64,000 nt of DNA from Thermoanaerobaculia bacterium (GCA_017883205.1 JADGNZ010000018.1:1-64000), one strand, 5' to 3'; positions 8,255 to 18,648 are shown, counted from the first letter of the stretch. Numbers and translations are program-made. The notes: a model not told the origin generated them from the letters alone.

Positions 8255-9051
8255 TGTTTGCGGGGGGTGGGGAGTGGGGGGTGGGGTGTGGGAGTAGAGG
8301 CGTTCTCCGCGACTGACTCTGGCGATGGAGCAGAGTAGTGATCGCGCGCCGGTTCCTTCTCCCACCCCCCACTCCCCACCCCCCCCACCCTCCCGTCACT
8401 AACCCCAATCACGTAATCCCCATACGCCGCCGCGCGCTCGGAGTGCGTGGCCATGACGATCGTCGCCCGACGGCTTTTGTGGATGCTGCGAATCAGATCG
8501 AGGATCATCTCGCCGTTTCTCGAGTCGAGATTGCCGGTCGGTTCGTCGGCGAGGATCAGCGGCGGGTTGTGGACGACGGCGCGGGCGATCGCGGCGCGCT
8601 GCATCTCGCCGCCGGAAAGTTCGTTCGGGAAGTGCGTGGCGCGATTGCCGAGACCGACGCTCGCCAGTGCCTCGGCCACGCGCGATTTCACATCGCTTCG
8701 CGGCGTGTTGGCCAGCGAGAGCGGGAAGGCCACATTCTCGAACACATTGAGCGTCGGGATCAGGTTGAAGAACTGGAAGATGTAGCCAATCGATCGCCGG
8801 CGCAGCATCGTCAGACGCGAGTCGTCGAGAACGGATGTCTCGTTGTCATCGAGAAAGATTCTGCCTGCGGTCGGCTTGTCAACTGCGCCGATGAGATTGA
8901 GCAGCGTCGACTTTCCGCTGCCCGACGCCCCCATCAGGACTGCGAAGTCGCCCGAGGCAATATCGAGGGAGATATCGCCGAGGACCTGCACGGCCGCCGA
9001 CTCGTCGCTTCCCGCGTATGCATGCGTAACGTGCTCGAGTCGGATGCGCAT
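8251..9051 (-). CDS. LolD/MacB-type ABC ATPase with repeat-derived tail
   Basis: The 266-residue ATPase has Walker A GASGSGKST, the MacB/LolD-type FQFFNLIPTLNVFENVAFP, signature LSGGEMQRAAIARA, Walker [13 protein letters not shown] and the H-loop THSERAA. It energises the permease at 5678-8254, to which it is coupled by ATGA. The conserved domain ends near residue 220. The last ~46 residues are encoded by two copies of a G/C-run repeat and read as Gly- and Pro-Thr-rich filler (VGGVGSGGW, TPTPHPPLPTP). The start at MRIRLEHV matches the family. Confidence 0.92.
   Translation of the reverse strand: MRIRLEHVTHAYAGSDESAAVQVLGDISLDIASGDFAVLMGASGSGKSTLLNLIGAVDKPTAGRIFLDDNETSVLDDSRLTMLRRRSIGYIFQFFNLIPTLNVFENVAFPLSLANTPRSDVKSRVAEALASVGLGNRATHFPNELSGGEMQRAAIARAVVHNPPLILADEPTGNLDSRNGEMILDLIRSIHKSRRATIVMATHSERAAAYGDYVIGVSDGRVGGVGSGGWEKEPARDHYSAPSPESVAENASTPTPHPPLPTPRKQ
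8262..8394. repeat. G-run repeat pair inside the ABC ATPase gene
   Basis: A G-run repeat (GGGGGGTGGGGAGTGGGGGG at its core, 8262-8292) and an inverted C-run copy (8361-8394) enclose 68 bp. Four or more runs of at least four G make each copy a potential G-quadruplex. Both are translated in frame as the tail of the upstream ATPase. Related G-run copies occur at 17876-17920, 20243-20276, 24391-24422 and 62952-62974. Confidence 0.8.
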
Positions 9052-9111
9052 GGCGAGCGATTGTACGCGGCACGGTCGCTGCAAATCGTCGTTTCGAAAA
9101 GGGGAGACACC

Positions 9112-9261
9112 ACGCTCTGGACGATCATCGCCATTCTGCTCATCCTCTGGATCCTCGGCTTCGTCACCAGCTACACCTTCGGCGGGCTGTTGCATCTCAT
9201 CCTCGTCGTCGCCATCATCCTTCTGATCATCCAGCTCCTGTCAGGGCGCCGCCGCCTCTGA
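9112..9261 (+). CDS. Small lmo0937-type membrane protein, apparent ACG start
   Basis: The 49-residue product is almost wholly hydrophobic, with two helices (TIIAILLILWILGFVTSY and LLHLILVVAIILLIIQLL) and a basic GRRRL end. This matches the widespread lmo0937/DUF5670 family, which typically begins M-L-W-T-I. Here the codon at the M position is ACG (9112-9114), placed 5 nt after a strong ribosome-binding site GGGGAG (9101-9106). In-frame ATG, GTG or TTG codons exist only far upstream inside the divergent ATPase gene. Either ACG initiates or the gene lost its start. Function is unknown. Confidence 0.65.
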   Translation, partial: TLWTIIAILLILWILGFVTSYTFGGLLHLILVVAIILLIIQLLSGRRRL

Positions 9262-9292
9262 TAGGCTGAGCAGCCCAATAAGGAGGTACTCC

Positions 9293-9577
9293 ATGGCAGA
9301 AACGACAAGCGGTGCCGGAACCGGCGCCGATGCGGGAACGGACTCACGGTTCGGCAAGGCCAAAGAATTTGTCAATGACCAGTACGAAGCAGCTTCCGAT
9401 GCGGTGAAGAATCAATACAACCGCGTCCGCGAGAAGGTCGAGGATGTAGACTTCGGCGCCATCACCGATCAGGTTCGCAGCTACGTTCGTTCCAACCCGG
9501 GGAAAGCACTGCTGATCTCAGTGGGTGTTGGATTTCTCGTCGGCCTGCTGCTTCGGCGCGACGACCATGAGGACTAG
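9293..9577 (+). CDS. DUF883/ElaB-YqjD-like membrane-anchored protein
   Basis: This 94-residue protein has a hydrophilic helical N-terminal region of about 65 residues and a single C-terminal transmembrane helix with a glycine-rich face (ALLISVGVGFLVGLLLRR). The pattern SNPGKALLISVGVGFLVG is that of the ElaB/YqjD/YgaM family, whose members attach ribosomes to the inner membrane in stationary phase. An AAGGAGG ribosome-binding site precedes the ATG. The next gene follows within 8 bp, and both probably belong to one stress-related membrane operon with the small gene at 9112. Confidence 0.82.
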   Translation: MAETTSGAGTGADAGTDSRFGKAKEFVNDQYEAASDAVKNQYNRVREKVEDVDFGAITDQVRSYVRSNPGKALLISVGVGFLVGLLLRRDDHED

Positions 9578-9585
9578 GAGTGATG

Positions 9586-9921
9586 ATGCCTACCACACGA
9601 GATGACGATACCGAACGCTCCGCCGCGGGCATGGACTACGACTTCCCGATTCGCGAGAAGGCCTCGCAGCTCGGGAGCACTTTTGTCGGGGATGGCCCGT
9701 CGGCGCTTTTCGAAGCGGTGGAGAACATGTTGCCCGAGTCGTGGCGGGAGCACATCCGCACGTTTCCGCTCGCCGCGGTCATTCTCGGCGTGGGTGCCGG
9801 CGTCTGGCTGGGTATGCGTAAGGGTGACGAAATCATCGCCGCCGGAACGGCGATGATCACCGCCGCGGCGATGGAGAACGTTACGAACGTAATGCACGCG
9901 GCAACGCATCCCGTCGAATAA
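9586..9921 (+). CDS. Small single-pass membrane protein, unknown
   Basis: The 111-residue product carries one hydrophobic segment near residues 60-80 (FPLAAVILGVGAGVWLGMRKG), with a glycine zipper, followed by a small-residue-rich segment. The N-terminus is acidic and hydrophilic. I chose ATG 9586 because the GGAG at 9577-9580 is 5 nt upstream; ATG 9583 is the alternative. It is the second gene after the DUF883-like gene and has a similar membrane-anchor layout, so it may be a distant partner. The family is not recognised. Confidence 0.65.
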   Translation: MPTTRDDDTERSAAGMDYDFPIREKASQLGSTFVGDGPSALFEAVENMLPESWREHIRTFPLAAVILGVGAGVWLGMRKGDEIIAAGTAMITAAAMENVTNVMHAATHPVE

Positions 9922-9961
9922 CTCTTGCGAAGCGGCCGTGCTCTCCGCACAATGACCAGGA

Positions 9962-10405
9962 ATGGAGACGTGGCCGCTTCCGCTGGGAATCGCTGATCAC
10001 CGGCATTACTATCTGGCCTCGCTCGCCGCCGAGGTGCATCGAACGTATTTTCAGAAATACCCGCCGCTCAGTGTGAAGTGGGGCCAGCAGATCACGCGCA
10101 AGAAGCGCCGATCCATCCGTCTCGGGTCGTACAACCACACCACCGCCGAGATCCGCATCCATCCGCTGCTCGACTCGCCAGAGATCCCGGCGTTCTTCAT
10201 CCAGTCGGTGATCCATCACGAGTACCTGCACCACGTTCTCGGTGCGAGCCACAACCGACGCTTTCACGCGCAGGAGCGCCAGTTCCGCTACTTCCGCGAA
10301 TCGAAGGAGTGGATTCGCCGGCACCTCTGGCTATTGCTCGGCACCAAGCGAAACCGCAATCTGGCGATACCTGTGGTGGCTCAGCCCCAAATGGTTCTTT
10401 TTTAG
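9962..10405 (+). CDS. SprT-like zinc metalloprotease
   Basis: This 147-residue protein contains HHEYLHH, an HExxH zinc site (HEYLH), followed by HNRRFHAQERQFRYF, the third-ligand region of SprT/M48-like metallopeptidases. RLGSYNHTTAEIRIHPLLDSP resembles the strand-loop segment before the active helix in SprT proteins. Some homologues act on DNA-protein crosslinks, others are uncharacterised, so the substrate is open. It lies convergent with htrA and is followed at once by a 24-bp-arm inverted repeat. Confidence 0.82.
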   Translation: METWPLPLGIADHRHYYLASLAAEVHRTYFQKYPPLSVKWGQQITRKKRRSIRLGSYNHTTAEIRIHPLLDSPEIPAFFIQSVIHHEYLHHVLGASHNRRFHAQERQFRYFRESKEWIRRHLWLLLGTKRNRNLAIPVVAQPQMVLF

Positions 10406-10406
10406 T

Positions 10407-10500
10407 GATCCGCAGATGACGCAGATGTTCGCTGATGAACGACGAAGCATGACGTTTCTCGATAGCTTTTATCTGTGAACATCTGCGTCATCTGCGGATC
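10407..10500. repeat. Palindromic ATCTGCG-family repeat
   Basis: Perfect 24-bp arms beginning GATCCGCAGATGACGCAGAT face each other at 10407-10430 and 10477-10500 around a 46-bp loop. It sits between the convergent SprT-like and htrA genes. A transcript from either strand would fold strongly, so it may end transcription, although no U-tract follows. Relatives lie at 35321-35391, 63527-63602 and 63883-63949. Confidence 0.88.
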
Positions 10501-10506
10501 AACAAA

Positions 10507-11880
10507 TCACGCCCCCATCGGGAAGGTGAGCGAGTAGATATAGCGCCCTCGGGCAACCTGCAGCACCACCGACGACCGTTCCGCCGATTGTGTCAGAGCC
10601 TGATTCAGTGCTTTGACCGTCGCCACCTCGGCGCCGTTGACGCCGACAATGACGTCTCCCTGTTGCAGCCCGATGTTCTCGCCGCGTGAACCTCGCGAGA
10701 CCTCGTCGATCACGACCTGGCGGTTCTGATCGATTATGCGAAGCCCGGCGATCTCCCACAGAATGCGCAGTCCCAGATCGCCCGGCGCCTCGGTCGGACG
10801 AACGGAGACGGGCTGCGAGCTCCCGCCGCGCAGTACCGTGAGCGGTAGCGGCTGGCCGGCGGCCACAGTCGCTGTGAGGGTGGAGAATGCTTCACGCGAA
10901 TCAACCGCTCTTCCGGCAACCGCCGTGATGATGTCGCCCGGGCGAAGCCCCGCTGCCTGCGCCGGCGATCCGCTGATCACGCGCGCCACAAGCGCACCGC
11001 GCGAGGTCTGGAGGCCCGTGCGGCGCGCCTCCTCGGGAGTGATCGTGGCCGTCACCGCGCCGATCCAGGCGCTGTGAACCTGACCGAAGCGCACGATGTC
11101 CTGAATCACTTTCTTCGCGCGGTCGACCGGGATCGCGAAGCCGATGCCTTGCGCGTTGGCGTAGATCATCGTGTTGATGCCGATTACACGACCTTCGATG
11201 TTGAGAAGAGGTCCGCCGGAGTTGCCGGGATTGATCGAGGCATCGGTCTGGATGAAATCGGTGAACGTGCGTCCCGCTTCTTTCGAGGGAACCGACCGGC
11301 CGAGTGCGGAGACCACGCCGGTCGTGACCGTGCCGCTGAGTCCGAACGGATTGCCGACCGCGATGACCGTCTCGCCGATGAGTAAGTCGGACGAGGTGCC
11401 GATCGGCGCCGTGAGCAGGTTCTTCGCATCAACGCGCAACACTGCCACGTCGCTGTCGGGATCGACGCCGATCAGCTTTGCCGGGAGCTGCGATCCGTCG
11501 CTGAAGTTGACCGTGATGCGAGACGCGCCTTCGACGACGTGATTGTTCGTAACGATGATTCCGTCCGCCGACCAGACGAAGCCCGAGCCGAGCGACTGCG
11601 ACGTGTAGGTGCGGTCCTGTCCGCCGAACACGCCGAACGGATCGAAGAACGGATCGACGGCGCGCTGCCGGATCGTCGACTCCGTCTGGATGTTGACGAC
11701 GGCTGGTCCGACGTCATGCGCGACGGTAACGATCGGCGTGCGCCGCGACGCGCTGACGGTGGGCGGGATTGGCGTCCGATCCTGCCGCGGCTGGCGCGCA
11801 TCGACCGTCTGCGATTCCGCCGCCGGCTTGCAGGCGAGTGTGACGAGAAAGAGGATGACGATAAGGCGGAGCTGCTTCAT
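10507..11880 (-). CDS. HtrA/DegP-like serine protease with two PDZ domains
   Basis: The 457-residue periplasmic protease starts with a signal peptide ending in VTLAC, which may be a lipoprotein site (the -3 residue is T, not ideal). The trypsin-like domain shows His in VTNNHVVEGA, Asp in DPDSDVAVLRVD and Ser in INPGNSGGPLLN. Two PDZ domains follow at about residues 260-350 and 365-455. DegP-type proteins degrade misfolded envelope proteins. The start at MKQLRLI was chosen because it opens the signal peptide. Gene order next to SprT and the Clp/Lon genes suggests a proteostasis neighbourhood. Confidence 0.95.
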   Translation of the reverse strand: MKQLRLIVILFLVTLACKPAAESQTVDARQPRQDRTPIPPTVSASRRTPIVTVAHDVGPAVVNIQTESTIRQRAVDPFFDPFGVFGGQDRTYTSQSLGSGFVWSADGIIVTNNHVVEGASRITVNFSDGSQLPAKLIGVDPDSDVAVLRVDAKNLLTAPIGTSSDLLIGETVIAVGNPFGLSGTVTTGVVSALGRSVPSKEAGRTFTDFIQTDASINPGNSGGPLLNIEGRVIGINTMIYANAQGIGFAIPVDRAKKVIQDIVRFGQVHSAWIGAVTATITPEEARRTGLQTSRGALVARVISGSPAQAAGLRPGDIITAVAGRAVDSREAFSTLTATVAAGQPLPLTVLRGGSSQPVSVRPTEAPGDLGLRILWEIAGLRIIDQNRQVVIDEVSRGSRGENIGLQQGDVIVGVNGAEVATVKALNQALTQSAERSSVVLQVARGRYIYSLTFPMGA

Positions 11881-11933
11881 GCTGGGGATGATACGAACGG
11901 GAGCCGCCGGAGATTCCCAGGCTGGCCCGGAAT

Positions 11934-12047
11934 GTAGCGCCGCCAACGTAGCGCCGCCGGCTCGGCGGCTGTATCGCCAGCGGCCCGCTGGCGGTTTGAA
12001 TCGGTCCCGCCGGAGCCGCCTGCACTACACAACGCGGCGCTACGTTA
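11934..12047. repeat. GTAGCGCCG-family palindromic repeat
   Basis: A cluster of short inverted motifs (GTAGCGCCGCC, GCCGCCGGCTCGGCGGC, CGCCAGCGGCCCGCTGGCGG, and GCGGCGCTACGTT) fills the interval between htrA and the divergent lipid-kinase gene. Related sequence is found inside genes at 20603-20671 and 35265-35305. Any promoter for the divergent genes must lie in or beside it. Confidence 0.7.
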
Positions 12048-12057
12048 GACTCTGCGC

Positions 12058-12921
12058 TTGCGCATCAAGCTGATCTACAACCCCATGGCTGGCCGCGGCC
12101 GCGCCTCGCGGCATCACGCCGAGGCGGAGCGGCATCTGCGGGCGCTTGGGGCTGAGGTTGATGTCCACGCCAGCACGAGCCCGGCGAACATGACGCAAGC
12201 CGCTGCGGACGCCTCGCGCGGCACGTTCGACCGCGTAGTCGTCTGCGGTGGTGACGGCACCCTGCACCTCTCCGTTCGCGAGTTCGATCTCGTCAACGGC
12301 ACGCTTGCCCTGATCCCGCTCGGTTCCGGCGATGACTTCGCGAAAGTCCTCGGCATCCCGCGTGATCTGCGCGCCGCGTGCGAGCTTGCCATGCGCGGGA
12401 GCGCGCGCGAGGTCGACGTCGCCGTCGCCAACGGCATCCGCTACCTCGGCGTCGCCGGACTCGGCTTCGATTCGGAAGTGGCCCGCTACGCGAACGAGAG
12501 CGTGAAGTTCCTTCGCGGCTCGCTCGTCTATCTCTACGCCATCCTTCGCGTTCTGCCTCGATTCACGCCGCATCGCGTGACCATCGACGGCCACCGCAAC
12601 GAAGAGATCATGTTCGCCACCGTCGGCAACTCGCGGCAATACGGTGGCGGCATCCGCATCACGCCCGACGCGAAGATCGACGATCGCGAGCTCGACCTCT
12701 GTATCGTTCATCGCACCTCGCGCATGCAACTGCTGAAGACGCTGCCGAAAGCCTACTCGGGCGCGCACGTGAAGAGTGCGTTTGTCGAGACAGGGCGCGG
12801 CACAGAGTTCAGCTTCGGTTCCGATCGCCCGATGGATGTCTACGCCGACGGCGAACGGATCACGATGACGCCGGTGCGGTTCGGGCTTGCGGAAGAGCGG
12901 CTTCGCATCGTCGCTCCGTGA
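12058..12921 (+). CDS. YegS/DgkB-type diacylglycerol or lipid kinase
   Basis: The 287-residue protein belongs to the diacylglycerol/sphingosine kinase catalytic family. Visible motifs are IYNPMAGRGRA at the N-terminus, VVVCGGDGTLH (the GGDGT nucleotide site), LIPLGSGDDFAKVLGI, and the C-terminal NSRQYGGGIRITPDAKIDDRELDL. Such enzymes phosphorylate diacylglycerol or related lipids at the inner face of the membrane. The start is TTG 12058; no ATG is available before the conserved strand. The GSGDDFA motif (usual GTGNDFA) is a small variation. Exact lipid substrate is unknown. Confidence 0.9.
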   Translation: MRIKLIYNPMAGRGRASRHHAEAERHLRALGAEVDVHASTSPANMTQAAADASRGTFDRVVVCGGDGTLHLSVREFDLVNGTLALIPLGSGDDFAKVLGIPRDLRAACELAMRGSAREVDVAVANGIRYLGVAGLGFDSEVARYANESVKFLRGSLVYLYAILRVLPRFTPHRVTIDGHRNEEIMFATVGNSRQYGGGIRITPDAKIDDRELDLCIVHRTSRMQLLKTLPKAYSGAHVKSAFVETGRGTEFSFGSDRPMDVYADGERITMTPVRFGLAEERLRIVAP

Positions 12922-12935
12922 TGAAGGTTCAGAAA

Positions 12936-13002
12936 AGCACAGACAAGAGTGTCTGTGCCACATAGAACCGGCTTGTGTGGCACAGACACTCCTGTCTGTG
13001 CT
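12936..13002. repeat. CACAGACA-family palindromic repeat
   Basis: Arms of about 27 bp (AGCACAGACAAGAGTGTCTG and its complement) with one mismatch enclose a short loop, and each arm contains its own smaller palindrome. It lies downstream of the lipid kinase and 110 bp before clpP. A triple version of the same element lies at 28165-28329. Confidence 0.85.
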
Positions 13003-13113
13003 CCCCACCCACAGAAAGCCCTCAAAAGCACTACCCATACGGTCAGGAGACGCCGCGGAATTCGGCGCTAGACTCGCTGCATTCAACGGGTCGCCCAAGG
13101 AGACACCAACGAA

Positions 13114-13701
13114 ATGGTCCTGATCCCCATGGTGGTCGAGCAGACGAGTCGCGGCGAGCGAGCCTACGACATCTACTCCCGCCTCCTCAAAGACAACGTC
13201 ATCTTCCTCGGGTCCCAGATCGACGACACGGTCTCGAACCTGATCATCGCCCAGCTCCTGTTTCTCGAAGCGGAGAACCCGGAAAAGGACATCTCGATCT
13301 ACATCAACTCGCCCGGCGGTTCGATCACGGCCGGCCTGGCGATCTACGACACCATCCAGTACGTGAAGCCCGACATCCAGACGATCTGCATCGGGCAGGC
13401 GGCGTCGATGGCGGCGGTGCTGCTTGCGGCGGGCAAGAAGGGGAAGCGTTTCGCGCTTCCGAACTCGCGCGTCCTCATCCACCAGCCATTGATGCACGGT
13501 CTCGGCGGACAGGCATCTGAGATCGACATCCACGCCAAGGACATCATGCGCATGAAAGCGCGCATGAGCCAGATCCTCTCCGACCACACCGGGCAGCCGT
13601 TCGAGAAAGTCGATCGCGATACCGATCGCGACTACATCCTCCAGGCGCAGGAAGCAGTTGATTACGGCCTCGTCGACCAGGTGATTTCGAAGCGCGAGTG
13701 A
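13114..13701 (+). CDS. clpP: ATP-dependent Clp protease proteolytic subunit
   Basis: The 195-residue protein is ClpP, the serine peptidase of the ClpXP/ClpCP proteases. The catalytic Ser is in [14 protein letters not shown], His in [13 protein letters not shown], and Asp in the TDRDYI region. The length and the N-terminal [20 protein letters not shown] are typical. A ribosome-binding site AAGGAG lies upstream. clpX follows after 113 bp and lon after that, the common clpP-clpX-lon order; no trigger-factor gene is seen before it. Confidence 0.97.
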   Translation: MVLIPMVVEQTSRGERAYDIYSRLLKDNVIFLGSQIDDTVSNLIIAQLLFLEAENPEKDISIYINSPGGSITAGLAIYDTIQYVKPDIQTICIGQAASMAAVLLAAGKKGKRFALPNSRVLIHQPLMHGLGGQASEIDIHAKDIMRMKARMSQILSDHTGQPFEKVDRDTDRDYILQAQEAVDYGLVDQVISKRE

Positions 13702-13814
13702 TCGCGTGAAATAGCGTGTTGTTATGGAGTGCACGGAATGGTCTCGCGAAGGCTTCACGTTCACGAAAGCGCGGCGTAGAATCTAACCACCTCAAAAAGG
13801 GATCCAAGCCAGCA

Positions 13815-15065
<1,251 letters not shown>

Positions 15066-15165
15066 TACCAAGGTTGCCGGGTGATCCATGTTGCCCGGTT
15101 CCCGGAAGCGGTAACTCGGCAACAGGGCAACTCCGAAGCTCAACAGGAAAAAACTAACTAACCCA

Positions 15166-17550
15166 ATGCCCAACAAACCAGAAATCACGACTCTCCCACT
15201 CGTCCCGCTTCGGGACATGGTCGTCTTCCCGTCGATGATGGCGCCGTTCGTCGTCGGCCGCCGCGCATCGATTCTCGCGCTCGAAGCGACGCTTGCCACC
15301 GCCGGAAAGAAGATCTTCCTGGCGACGCAGAAAGATCCGAAGATCGATGACCCATCGATCGGCGAGATCTATCCGATCGGCGTCGTCGCCACCGTTGTCC
15401 AGAACCTCAAGCTTCCGAACCAGAACGTGAAAGTGATGGTCGAGGGGCTCACGCGCGCCGAGATCATCTCCACGCAGGAAGCCGACGGCTACGTCACCGT
15501 CACCGTCCGCGACATCGAAAGCGCCGTGCCGCTCACTGCCGAGGTCGCGCAGTACATGCAGAAGCTGGTCGAGATCTTCGAGTCGTACGCGAAGATGTCG
15601 CACCACCTGGCGTTCGAAGGCGTCATGTCGACGCTGAAGCTCGACGATCCCGACAAGTTCGCCGATACGCTGGCCTCGCACATCCTCATCACTACGCCCG
15701 AGAAGCAGCAGCTCCTCGAAACGATCTCTCCGTACGAGCGCCTGCAGAAGCTGCAGGACTTCCTCGAAGTCGAGATCGAGAAGATCAACATCGACAAGCG
15801 CATCAACTCCAAGGTCAAGAAACAGATGGAGCGCGCGCAGAAGGAGTACTACCTCAACGAGAAGATCAAGGCCATTCATCACGAGCTTGGCCGCAAAGAC
15901 GATCGCTCCGATGAGGTCGAAGAGCTCCGCCAGAAGATCGAAGAAGCGGGCATGCCGAAAGAGACGAAGGAAAAGGCTCTGCAGGAGCTCAAGCGTCTGG
16001 AAGCGATGCCCGGCGTCTCCGCGGAAGCGACCGTCTCACGCAACTACATCGAGTGGCTCGTCTCCGTTCCCTGGAAGAAGACGACGAAGGAGATCAAGGA
16101 TATCGATCTCGCCGAGTCGATCCTCAACGAAGATCACTACGGCCTCGACAAGATCAAAGAGCGCATCCTCGAGTTCCTGGCCGTGCGCCAGCTCATCAAA
16201 GGACCGAAGGGGACGATTCTCTGCTTCGTCGGACCTCCGGGCGTCGGCAAGACATCGCTGGCGAAGTCGATTGCCCGCGCCACCGGCCGCAAGTTCGTCC
16301 GCCTTTCCCTCGGCGGAGTACGAGACGAGGCGGAGATTCGTGGCCACCGACGCACCTATATCGGCGCGTTTCCCGGCCAGATCATCCAGCGGATGAAAAA
16401 GGCGGGCACGATCAACCCCGTCTTCCTCCTCGACGAAGTGGACAAGATGTCGATGGATTTCCGCGGCGATCCCTCGGCCGCCCTTCTCGAAGTCCTCGAT
16501 CCCGAGCAGAACAACGCCTTCACCGATCACTATCTCGACGTCGAATATGACCTGTCGAAGGTGATGTTCATCGCCACCGCGAACGTGACGCACACCATTC
16601 CGGCTCCGCTGAAAGACCGGATGGAGATCATCTCCCTCTCCGGCTACACGCATCTCGAGAAGCTCGCCATCGGCCGCCAGTTCCTCGTTCCGAAGCAGCG
16701 CCAGGAGCAGGGTATCGAAGAGAGCCAGGTCGATTTTCTCGACACTGCCATCGAAGAGCTGGTCGACTCGTACACGCGCGAGGCAGGTGTTCGCAGCCTT
16801 GAACGTGAGATCGGATCGGTCTTGCGCAAGATCGCCCGTCAGGTCGTGAAAAAAGGTCCCGAGATCAAGACCATCATGGACCGCGCCAAGGTCCGCGAGC
16901 TCCTCGGCAAGCCGAAGTTCCGCTCGCAAACAATCCACGACAAGAGCGAGATCGGTCTGGCCACGGGCTTGGCCTGGACCGAAGTCGGCGGCGAGATCCT
17001 GTCGACCGAAGTGGCCATCTCGCGCGGCAAAGGCAACCTCACGCTAACCGGCAAGCTCGGCGACGTGATGCAGGAATCGGCGCGTGCGGCACTTTCCTAC
17101 GTTCGTTCGCGCGCTGAGTTGTTCGGCCTCGATGCCGATTTCCACGCCAGCCTCGACATTCACATCCACGTTCCCGAGGGTGCGATCCCGAAGGACGGCC
17201 CTTCGGCTGGCATCACCATGGCGACTGCGCTTCTGTCAGCCGTCACCCGCATCCCCGTGCATCGCGACATCGCCATGACCGGCGAGATCACCCTGCGCGG
17301 CAAGGTGCTTCCGGTTGGTGGTGTGAAGGACAAGATCCTCGCCGCTGCCCGCGCCGGCATTACGCGCATCATCCTCCCCGCCGAGAACGAGCGTGATCTC
17401 GAAGACATCCCCGCCGATGTCCGCGAAAAGATGGAGTTCAACCTCGTCGAATCGATGGACGAGGTCGTTCTGCACGCGCTCGACGGCACGATCGTGCCGC
17501 TGGTAAAGAAACTGCCGGACGCCGTCGCATCGGAACCACCGATTCACTGA
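15166..17550 (+). CDS. lon: ATP-dependent protease Lon
   Basis: The 794-residue protein has the LonA plan: N-terminal substrate domain (about residues 1-210), coiled-coil segment, AAA+ module with [13 protein letters not shown] and [10 protein letters not shown], and a C-terminal protease domain with catalytic Ser in [12 protein letters not shown] and Lys in [14 protein letters not shown]. Lon degrades damaged and regulatory proteins in the cytoplasm. It follows clpX after 100 bp of sequence rich in GTTGCC/GGCAAC inverted motifs. A strong hairpin ends the run downstream. Confidence 0.98.
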   Translation: MPNKPEITTLPLVPLRDMVVFPSMMAPFVVGRRASILALEATLATAGKKIFLATQKDPKIDDPSIGEIYPIGVVATVVQNLKLPNQNVKVMVEGLTRAEIISTQEADGYVTVTVRDIESAVPLTAEVAQYMQKLVEIFESYAKMSHHLAFEGVMSTLKLDDPDKFADTLASHILITTPEKQQLLETISPYERLQKLQDFLEVEIEKINIDKRINSKVKKQMERAQKEYYLNEKIKAIHHELGRKDDRSDEVEELRQKIEEAGMPKETKEKALQELKRLEAMPGVSAEATVSRNYIEWLVSVPWKKTTKEIKDIDLAESILNEDHYGLDKIKERILEFLAVRQLIKGPKGTILCFVGPPGVGKTSLAKSIARATGRKFVRLSLGGVRDEAEIRGHRRTYIGAFPGQIIQRMKKAGTINPVFLLDEVDKMSMDFRGDPSAALLEVLDPEQNNAFTDHYLDVEYDLSKVMFIATANVTHTIPAPLKDRMEIISLSGYTHLEKLAIGRQFLVPKQRQEQGIEESQVDFLDTAIEELVDSYTREAGVRSLEREIGSVLRKIARQVVKKGPEIKTIMDRAKVRELLGKPKFRSQTIHDKSEIGLATGLAWTEVGGEILSTEVAISRGKGNLTLTGKLGDVMQESARAALSYVRSRAELFGLDADFHASLDIHIHVPEGAIPKDGPSAGITMATALLSAVTRIPVHRDIAMTGEITLRGKVLPVGGVKDKILAAARAGITRIILPAENERDLEDIPADVREKMEFNLVESMDEVVLHALDGTIVPLVKKLPDAVASEPPIH

Positions 17551-17559
17551 ACCCTTCTC

Positions 17560-17584
17560 GACTGGCGGCGCCTCGCCGCCAGTC
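17560..17584 (+). terminator. Hairpin downstream of lon
   Basis: A perfect 11-bp stem (GACTGGCGGCG with its complement) and a 3-nt loop CCT begin 9 bp after the lon stop. The following CAGCCGCTTGTTTAC is only weakly U-rich, so this is either a suboptimal intrinsic terminator or a 3'-end stabilising hairpin. Confidence 0.6.
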
Positions 17585-17608
17585 CAGCCGCTTGTTTACT
17601 ATCGGTTC

Positions 17609-17866
17609 ATGCCGCCGCTTCGATCAAAGCTCAACGCGCAAGGACGAACTACGGTCCCCGCCGAGATCCTGCGCGAGCTCGGTATCGGCCCCGGATCGGG
17701 TCTCGAGTGGCACATCGAGGAAGGCGCTGTGGTGGTCCGCAAAGCTCGCTACACATCCGAGGACATCCGTCGCGCTCTCTTTCCGAAGCGCCCGCGGGCT
17801 CACTCGCTCGGAGAATTGAAGGAAGGCATCGCAGATTACATTCGAGAAAAGCACGCCCGCCGTTAA
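17609..17866 (+). CDS. AbrB/SpoVT-type DNA-binding protein, possible antitoxin
   Basis: The 85-residue product has an N-terminal swapped-hairpin AbrB domain (KLNAQGRTTVPAEILRELGI then GSGLEWHIEEGAVVVRKA), as in PrlF/MazE/VapB-type regulators. The C-terminal half is charged and ends in a helical KEGIADYIREKHARR, where antitoxins usually hold the toxin-binding segment. No toxin gene adjoins it: downstream is only the C-run repeat and engB. It is therefore an orphan antitoxin-like regulator or a simple transcription factor. Confidence 0.78.
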   Translation: MPPLRSKLNAQGRTTVPAEILRELGIGPGSGLEWHIEEGAVVVRKARYTSEDIRRALFPKRPRAHSLGELKEGIADYIREKHARR

Positions 17867-17875
17867 AGGCCACCG

Positions 17876-17920
17876 GGTTTCCCACACCCCACCCCCCAAC
17901 TCCCCACACCCCACCCACTG
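17876..17920. repeat. C-run repeat (G-run family)
   Basis: A run of CCCCACCCC-type blocks follows the AbrB-like gene. On the minus strand it is a G-run of the kind seen at 8262 and 24391, with quadruplex potential. The 200 bp between the AbrB-like gene and engB hold nothing else recognisable. Confidence 0.7.
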
Positions 17921-18069
17921 GCACGGACCTTCCATCCTCAGCTCCTCCGTGACCATCTCTTGACCGAAAGGCGAGAATACCTGCACAATCTCCGTCGTTA
18001 ATCACTCAAAACCTAGCTAGTACCTCTTCGCAGCACCTCTGCTTTGCATTTCCCTTAACAACCAATCTC

Positions 18070-18648
18070 TTGGACATCCGAACAGTCGAGTTCTCCCGGG
18101 CGGCGTACAAAGCCGACGACTTTCCGACTGACCGAAGACCGCAATTCGCGATGGTCGGCCGGTCGAACGTCGGGAAATCGAGTCTCATCAACGCGGTTCT
18201 GAAACGAAAAGGAATCGCCCGCGTGAGCCAGACGCCTGGAAAAACGCAGGCCATTCAGTTCTATCTCATCAATGAACGCTTTTACATCGTCGACTTCCCT
18301 GGTTACGGATACGCGAAAGTTCCGCGCGACATCGCCCGCTCCTGGGGCGAGTTGGTGCGTGGATACCTGGAGAGCGCCGATGCTCTCAAGCTGATTTTCA
18401 TTCTTCTCGATGTGAGGCGGACTCCCAGCCCCGAGGATCGTCAAATGCACGACTGGACGGTCGCTTCTGGAATCGACGAACGAATCCTCTTGACCAAAAC
18501 CGACAAGCTTTCGAACAACCAACTCGTGAAGAGCCGTGCAGCGATCGCGAAAGAGCTCGAGATCACCGAAGACCGGCTCATCACCAGTTCGGTCATCACG
18601 AAGACAGGAATCGAGCAAGTGCGGCGCGAGATCGCTTCGCGGCTTTAG
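18070..18648 (+). CDS. engB: Ribosome biogenesis GTPase YsxC/EngB
   Basis: This 192-residue GTPase has G1 [11 protein letters not shown]2 around SQTPGKTQ, G3 [11 protein letters not shown] and G4 LTKTDKLS, the set of EngB/YihA. The family is needed for 50S subunit assembly. Length is normal. The start is TTG 18070 (LDIRTVEF read with fMet), as the family begins a few residues before the [12 protein letters not shown] segment and there is no better codon. Rho follows after 32 bp, so the two may be co-transcribed. Confidence 0.94.
   Translation: MDIRTVEFSRAAYKADDFPTDRRPQFAMVGRSNVGKSSLINAVLKRKGIARVSQTPGKTQAIQFYLINERFYIVDFPGYGYAKVPRDIARSWGELVRGYLESADALKLIFILLDVRRTPSPEDRQMHDWTVASGIDERILLTKTDKLSNNQLVKSRAAIAKELEITEDRLITSSVITKTGIEQVRREIASRL

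Noticed and set aside
7009-9226. Plus-strand reading frames opposite the ABC operon
   Set aside because: They mirror the codon structure of the real minus-strand genes and show Arg/Ser-rich composition typical of antisense frames in GC-rich DNA.
12040-13764. Long minus-strand frame across lipid kinase and clpP
   Set aside because: It lies opposite two well-supported genes and has no recognisable domain.
17609-17866. Toxin partner for the AbrB-like gene
   Set aside because: No PIN, MazF or YhaV-like frame is found on either side; downstream is only a C-run repeat and engB.
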